From Papilionanthe hookeriana x Papilionanthe teres (lineage: Eukaryota; Streptophyta; Magnoliopsida; Asparagales; Orchidaceae), in NCBI GenBank assembly GCA_022702705.1, contig CM040422.1:37161270-37225269 (forward strand): a stretch of DNA of 64,000 nucleotides, read 5' to 3'. Below the pieces are notes generated by a model. The model was given only the letters and a program-made list of their open reading frames with translations. It did no database searches and had not been told where the DNA came from. Shown piece after piece: positions 58,031 to 64,000 of this stretch. Position 1 is the stretch's first letter. Every line of letters begins with the position of its first letter. The position numbers and the translations under genes are program-made.

Positions 58031-59942
58031 CAAAAAATATATGTGCTTACGGTTTAGATATGAAAATTATGATTTTATAATATGAGATACTATGCAAGTA
58101 TACATATCATTTATCAATTAATATAGGACTTTCTGATTATGCCCCGAGATATCGAACCCATAAGGAAATGTAAAAACTTTTTTTAAAAAAACAAGAAAAT
58201 TATATTTTTTTACTTTTTAAATGACTTTTGAAAGTGTGTTTTGATTTGTAAAATTTGAAAGTTGTTTTTGGTATTTTTGATAAAAAGCTAAGCAGGAAAT
58301 GAAAATTATCAGAAGTTTAAAACACGATATAAAACTCTAGAAAATAAAATATCTTTTTCTTTCTCTTATAAAGCATTAATAATTATGAAAGTATTGTTGT
58401 GGAAGTATTTAAATGTGTTGTGAAAAATAGGAGCAAATTTATTCTTTACCCTTACTTGGTTCTATAAAGAACATTGGTTAATTTGAAATTTTAAAATTTT
58501 GAAAATGGTTAGGCGGGGAAGATACCGGCTCTCACTCTAGAGTTCCCTTGATTCTGTCCACTTGGGGGCTAACTTCTCATAAAAAAAATTTAAAATATTA
58601 AACCAAATTAGGGGGCTTTAACCTGTCACTCTAAAGTCCGCTAATTTTACTCCCAATTAAAAACATATCTCCTAATATATTTGCATTCAATTATATGGAC
58701 TACAATTCTCACCCATATAATTGTATGTGATTTTTACCAATTGTTGTTTGAGACAATACCGCATTGGATCTTACATAATCTCACAACAAATTTTAACATT
58801 TTAACTGGCCAAATAAGAACTAAATTAAGTTCGTGGAATTAAATCTTCACAACTTATTCCAACTTTAAACACTTATACATTCCACAACAATCCTACATAA
58901 TTTAATTACTTCTTCATTTAAGAAAGAAATAGATAAAGAAAACTTCTCAGAACTCATGGAGAAAACACAAGCACACATTGATTTGAAAATAGAAATCATA
59001 ATGAAAACACAACAAGTTTTAATTAAAAACTAAATATAAAAATAAAAGTAAACACTTATCTGAAAATCCTCTCCATAAGACTCCGGAAGTTCCTTTGAAA
59101 CTTGACATTCCACTAAAACACTCCTCAGAGTGGGTCATCCAACTCTGATGAATCAGAAACAGACTTCAGAATTCAATAAAAACTAAATAAAAGGAAGGAA
59201 GAGAATTGGTGAGAAGAAGGCTTCACTCCAACCCCTTTCTCCTTTCTTACTCTCTACTCCTACTCCTACTAAATTCTCTCCCTCACACACTCTCTCTACT
59301 CTGTAATAACTCTAAAAAGACTCCGCTTCTTGAAAGACTCTCCTCCTTAAAAATCCTCATGCAAATTACATGACATAATTTTAATAATAATCCAAAAGGC
59401 GCCTTGGTCTCTCTTCAAATAGTGTCACGATTCAATCTATCCACCAAACCTTGCATCCCTTGGATCACTTCTGTTGCCAAAAGGAAGTTAAGGAGGTTAC
59501 CATCAAAAGTTGCCTTAAACACCCCTTGGAAATGGAGCCAAATTTGATTAAATTTGATTTTTATAACTGTGACGCCTAAGCGTCGACCAGGCGGCGCTTA
59601 GCCGCTAGTGTCTAATTTTTCATTTTTTTCTTTTTCTGCTTTAAACTTGATCTAATTTTGCTCCTTTTATCATAATCACTCATTTTCATCATACCTGCAA
59701 GTAAAACACAAAATACCTTTCATTAAAGTGCAATATCATAAAAAATAGGTATAAAAATATGCATAAAAACACTATATATTTTAGGTATATCAAGATCCCC
59801 CAAACTTAAAATGTTACTTGTCCTCAAGTGACTCTTAATCACATAGAAAATTTTAGCATGCAAATTATGTAATGAGTTTCTTAGGAAGGTAACAAAATTT
59901 TGTTCTAAAAATGAAATAGTCCAATTTAGAAAAAAAAATTCA
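58031..59942 (-). mobile_element. G4: inverted gypsy LTR with leader and polypurine tract on its two sides
   Basis: The minus-strand LTR is 58093-59792. Above it lie the polypurine tract (59793-59807) and about 135 bases of 3' internal sequence that match G3 at 62920-63028 in inverse orientation. Below it, 58031-58092 resembles a leader. The LTR is thus flanked by internal sequence on both sides, as at 7373-9095. Confidence 0.7.
58093..59792 (-). repeat. LTR of G4, 1.70 kb, minus strand
   Basis: On the minus strand it starts TGATATACC (59792) and ends TTGCA (58093). GGCGCC-related motifs lie at 59570-59612. Start and end agree with the other LTRs of the family. Confidence 0.85.
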
Positions 59943-60355
59943 AGAACTGCGATTGAGCACCCTACTTTTGCCCTTAAGCGCCGGTTCGCGAAATTCAGTT
60001 TTAAGGTTTTAAAAACCCAAAAATCACAAAATCTTGACCCGTCACCTTCAACCTTCAGTGTTCGTGACATAGGAGGCTAGGGCATCACCAAGCTTTGCAA
60101 TTTTTGAGTTGTTCCAAGTGAAAATTGTTAGATTTGATCTTCCTGAGGTAGAGCACTACTCTTAAGTAGAAATTTTTTATTTTTACCATATAGTTTAAGT
60201 GAATTTTGGAGGACTCTGAAAATCACTATTCATGGTGAAAATTTGAGAAAAAACTTTGTAAATATCCTGATTTAGTGATTTAAGCCTTTAGGAGCCAAGT
60301 TCAGTAATTTAAGTTGAATGTGGGATTTACAATGATTTTTATGCAAATTTTAGAA
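59943..60355 (+). other. sequence upstream of the third ORF of G3
   Basis: No ORF. It has one GGCGCC-related motif (about 59975). Orientation is taken as plus because it leads to the ORF start at 60356; similarity to the matching part of G1 is weak. Confidence 0.5.
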
Positions 60356-61490
60356 ATGGCGCCAAACAGGAGCAAAGCGAGAGCCACTTTCGATTCTAAA
60401 AAGTTTGTTAGTTCTAAGGCTCAAGATCATTATGGAAAGCCTTGTAGTCACGTAAACTGATCCAAGAGCGAGGATTTGATAAACTAGGTGGAGTTATTAA
60501 AGATATGCTTGTAAGTCGCTGGATTCTATTGTTTCACTATCGTAACTGTCACTTTTGTTGTTCAAGAATTCTATGCAAATCTCTCGGAATCAGAGAACTT
60601 TGTTTAGGAAATATGATAGTTTGTACATTTTACTCCCGAGGTAACAAACAAATTTTATCTACTGCCATCGGGAACATTTTGTTTCTACTCTAATTACAAT
60701 CCTACTAAGGAAGAACTGGATGAGATTATTTCTGCTTTGACTAACTGGAGGGGATATGGAAAATCATTAATGAGAGAAGAGTAAATTTCTTCGCTTCAAA
60801 ATAAAATGCCACCTCCAAAACCTGGCATTATTATTTATCATCCAAGTTGCTTCCTACAAATCATCGGAGCGAAGTGACTAGAGAAAGAACCACTTTAAAT
60901 TATTGTATTCAACAGAGGAAGGCGATAGATATTGGGAAGATCATTTATGATTGTATTTGGATATCTCTCAAAGCTGTCAGGATTGCAGGTATGGGATTTG
61001 CTTCCCTTATATTTTCCTTGTGTGAGTGGGCTGGTGTTAGATCTGAGAATTGGGAGGAGGTCCTTCAGCTTCTTAAGCCTATTACCAAAAAATATTAAGA
61101 CCTATACTGAGCATTCATTGTTTAGCTGGAGAGGAGGATTTTCTAGGGGATCTGCTGCATCTACTTCTGCTACATCTACCTCTCTTGCTTCTACATCATA
61201 GGCTTCTTCAGGTCAGTTTTCTAATTCGCAGACTGAACTTTTGAATATGATAAAAGATAATGTAAGTTACACTGTGGATCGAGTTCACGATATAGAAGAG
61301 AAAGTAGACCATATGGAATAGTAACTTCAACAACATAATGACTATGAGATGAATTAACACAGTTACATGAATAGATTGATCAGAGGTGATTTTAGTGTTG
61401 TGTTACCCCACTCATCCACAATTCACCCCATATGTGCCTATTCGTACTTGGAACGAAGGAGATGATGATGAGGAGGAAAATGAAGGTTAG
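60356..61490 (+). pseudogene. third ORF of G3, in the env position
   Basis: ATG 60356 opens M-A-P-N-R-S followed by F-x-S-K-K-F-V-S, the start I expect for this Athila-like protein; G1 has lost it. The V-V-Q-E-F-Y-A-N block (about 60560) matches G1's V-V-R-E-F-Y-A-N. An open stretch (60847-61098) holds H-R-S-E-V-T-R-E-R, L-N-Y and G-K-I-I-Y-D blocks. A Ser/Thr-Ala-rich region (61150-61200) and an acidic tail lead to the stop at 61488-61490. Many stops and shifts; the function is unknown and no membrane segment is evident. Confidence 0.78.
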
Positions 61491-63028
61491 GATTTTATTC
61501 CAGTTATGTTATTTGATGTATGTGTGGACTTTTATGTTGTGGATTGTTATGTTTTATTTTATGTTAGACTTTGTAGTTTATTTGATATTTTTCAGTATGG
61601 TTGTTATATGGACATTATTGATATAATAAATAGTAAGAAACATTAGTTTGTTATTATGTTTGTTATGGATGTTGAATGTTTGTAATATGTGAATGTTTAG
61701 TAGATTTTTGGTAGTAATTGTGTAAATGAATTTGTAGTTAATTTTATTTTTTAGTTTAGAACTTATTCCGGAACCTGCTTAGGGAATTTAAAACCCTATA
61801 AAAATTCACTATATAAATTTTTTGCTTAACTTTTCAATTTACTACCATATTTTTTAGTTATGGATTTCTGTTTAATTGTGTGTGAATTTGCTTTTATTTC
61901 CTTCACTACTTTAGAAGTCTTTTGAATTTCTACAAAAATGAGAAGTTAAAAATGTAATCTAGTTATTTTTATTCCTATTTTTAATTTTTATACCTGCATA
62001 TTTTGGATATAAAACTTCCTGTAATTATCATACTTACAGTTTTTGATTCCTACCCATTTATCTTTTTACTATGCTTAAATGTTTCATTATAATGAAAATT
62101 TTACAGTTGGGGGGGGGGGGGATGAAAAATAATTTTCAAAAAGAAACTTAAAATTTTATTTGTTCTCAAATATACTATAAATGAAATTTGGATTTTTGAT
62201 TGAAAAATAATTATGTGTAGGAAGTTATATTAGTGAAGTAAAATTTTGAATATAGAAATGAGTATAAGAATTTAGTTAAAAAGTATAATAAGAATGAAAA
62301 TTTTAAAGTAAACAAATTTCCTAGTAAAGAAATGATGAATATTTTGTAACTATTTTTAGTAGGAAAATTTGTATTTAAGGAAAAATAAAAGGATTAGAAA
62401 TTTAGCTTTAATCTTTCAACTTCGTTTATTGAAATATGTTTCAAAAGTTTTATTATATTTCTAAGTTAAAGATATATATCTACCTTTTGCTTTAGGAAAT
62501 GAAAGGTGGAATTCATAATCGTTAAAGACCTATCCAAATACAGTAATCCTTGCATATATAAAAAAAGAAAAAGAAAAAAAAGAAAAGAAAAAAAAATGAA
62601 AAAGAAAAGAAAAAAAGTGAAAAATAGTATGTGATAAGGGAGGAGAAACTTGTGGATTTAAAGGCCTAATCTAAAATTGGTTCTACGCCTGATCTTTTTA
62701 CAGTATAAGATTTGAGAAAATCTTAAAGCTAAAAAATATAATATAGTTTGCATAATTATTTTTTAGTAAAAATTTTAAGTAAAGAAAATAAAATGTTTAA
62801 GCCCTATATTTTGAGAAATCTACAAGTATTTATGAATAAGGCAGGAACTCATATTTTTCATAAACCTTTACCTAAGAGATTTCTAAACTTGAAGTTGGTC
62901 TGATTTACTAAAATTTTTTCTAAATTAGACTACTACATTTCTAGAACAAAATTTTAAAAACTTCTAAAAAAACTCATCCGCATAATTTTATATGATTATA
63001 GAGTCACTTGAGGACAAGTAACATTTTA
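61491..63028 (+). other. 3' non-coding internal region of G3
   Basis: AT-rich with no ORF of interest. It contains a 13-G run at 62109-62121 (internal polypurine-like tract), an A/G-rich run at 62560-62625, and the box CTTGAGGACAAGTAAC at 63007-63022 next to the polypurine tract. Confidence 0.7.
62109..62121 (+). promoter_or_regulatory. internal G-tract of G3 (second polypurine-like tract)
   Basis: It lies at the position equivalent to 6484 in G1, about 0.92 kb before the main tract. The run of 13 G probably grew from a GTTTGGGGG core. Confidence 0.45.
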
Positions 63029-63042
63029 AGTTTGGGGGATTT
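63029..63042 (+). promoter_or_regulatory. primary polypurine tract of G3
   Basis: AAGTTTGGGGGATT, immediately before the TGATACATC start of the LTR; it matches G1 and G4. Confidence 0.85.
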
Positions 63043-63062
63043 TGATACATCTAAAATATATA

Positions 63063-63099
<37 letters not shown>

Positions 63100-64000
63100 C
63101 CTATTTTTGATGATGTTGCACTTTAATGGAAGGTATTTTATGTATTTTTATTGCAGGTATTATTAAATGGATGACTATGATGAAAGGAGTGAAAAGTATC
63201 AAAATTTGACCAAAAATGAAGAAAATTGAAGAAGTGATCTGTGGTGGCTAAGCTTCGGAACCCGAGCTTACACTCTAAGGCTCCACGGCTATGCGCCTAG
63301 AGTTGAAGCTTACACGCAATATGATATGCGGCTAATTGTCGGAACCTTGTGCTTACGCATGGCAGTTAAAAAAGAGGAGTTATTTAATTTTTGGCTCGAT
63401 TTTGAAGAAGTTTTTGAGGCATCTCTTAATAATAATGTGGGTAATTTTCTATTAGTACCAAATCCCATTCAAAATACTCTTGAATGGATGCATCTTTTGG
63501 AAGATACATTGCATCTGGACACAATTTGAAGAGATACGAAGGCTCCTATTGAAAAAGTAATAAAAAGAAGACATGAAGATCAGTTAGTGTGTATGGTTAG
63601 AGGTGTTAATTAATGGAATTAGTAACTTTGAGTTTTTAGTGTCAGAGTAAATTTGAGTCTTTTAGTATTGTTGAGTGTGTAATTAGAGGAAGAGTGTTCT
63701 TTCATTAACTACTACTCCACTTCACCATTTCTACTTAAAAATCAGTTTGTATTAGAATTAGATTAGAGATTTGGAGTCCTCATAGTTGGGTGCCAACCTC
63801 TAAGAAACTTTGTAAGGAAAAGAAAAGTTTCGAAGGAACTTCAAGAGTGTTGTGGAGAGGATTTACAGATAAGTGTTTATCTTATTACATTTGGTTTTTA
63901 ATTAAGACTTCTTCTGTTTTCACTATGATTTCTTCTTTTAAACCAAGTTGTGATTGTATTTTCTCGATGAATTCTAAGTAGCTTTCTTTATCTTTTTTCT
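63043..64000 (+). repeat. 3' LTR of G3 (first 958 bases, cut by the window edge)
   Basis: It starts TGATACATC. A (TA)n lies at 63058-63092. GCACTTTAATGGAAGGTATT (63118) matches the start regions of the G1 and G4 LTRs. GGCGCC-related motifs lie at 63243-63305, much decayed. The end lies outside the window. Confidence 0.88.

Larger units (their letters stand above)
53433..64000 (+). mobile_element. G3: plus-strand Athila-type gypsy element, 5' half missing or displaced, 3' LTR running out of the window
   Basis: It begins in the N-terminal RT block (Q-R-T-L-N-P) at the G2 LTR edge and carries RT, RNase H, integrase, post-pol spacer, third ORF, polypurine tract and LTR. It is interrupted at about 56590-59940 by XC and G4. 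Its own leader may be the sequence at 9096-9240. Decay is somewhat heavier than in G1. Confidence 0.85.

Overview
This is plant nuclear heterochromatin. I see no host gene, tRNA, rRNA or CRISPR array. Almost everything is retrotransposon: Athila-type Ty3/gypsy LTR elements with no chromodomain, L1-type LINEs carrying a C-terminal RNase H domain, and two copies of a very large non-coding element. The families, the high AT content and the many nonsense mutations suggest an angiosperm pericentromere or other repeat-dense region. I cannot name the species. For reference I call the gypsy elements G1-G4, the LINEs L0-L4 and the large non-coding elements XA, XB and XC.

Layout. 1-9095 is G1 (+ strand, 5' end outside the window): gag, protease, RT, RNase H and integrase remains, a third ORF in the env position, a polypurine tract and an LTR (7373-9095). 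Leader-like sequence follows that LTR (9096-9240). 9273-39798 is an array of LINEs joined at (TA)n tracts: L0 (fragment, +), L1 (9706-15517, +), L2 (15686-20383, -), L3 (20421-26062, +) and L4 (26226-39703, -). L4 is split by XA (27378-34856). 39799-53432 is G2 (- strand), from the integrase N-terminus back through RNase H, RT, protease, gag, leader and 5' LTR (51688-53432). It is split by XB (40949-48178). From 53433 to the right edge is G3 (+): RT, RNase H, integrase, post-pol spacer, third ORF, polypurine tract and the start of its 3' LTR (63043). G3 is interrupted at 56590-59940 by XC, a fragment of the XA/XB family, and by an inverted LTR with short flanks (G4).

How it fits together. Nothing here looks intact enough to be active; every gypsy pol has stops and frameshifts. 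The nesting order can be read from the junctions. G2 lies inside the RT of G3. The LINE array ends inside the integrase of G2. XA lies in L4 with target duplication GTCAT, and XB lies in G2 with target duplication ATCCA. Removing XA or XB with one duplication restores the reading frame of its host, which fixes the XA/XB ends to the base.

The most unusual component is the XA/XB family: 7.2-7.5 kb, TG...CA-type ends, 5-bp target duplications, no recognisable coding sequence, no detectable internal LTR pair, terminal hairpins, a TATA box about 2.3 kb from the left end, and conserved splice-site-like signals. It may be a giant solo LTR or a non-autonomous LTR element. The second unusual feature is the LINE array, in which LINE ends lie at (TA)n tracts in both orientations, as if these LINEs use TA microsatellites, including each other's tails, as targets.
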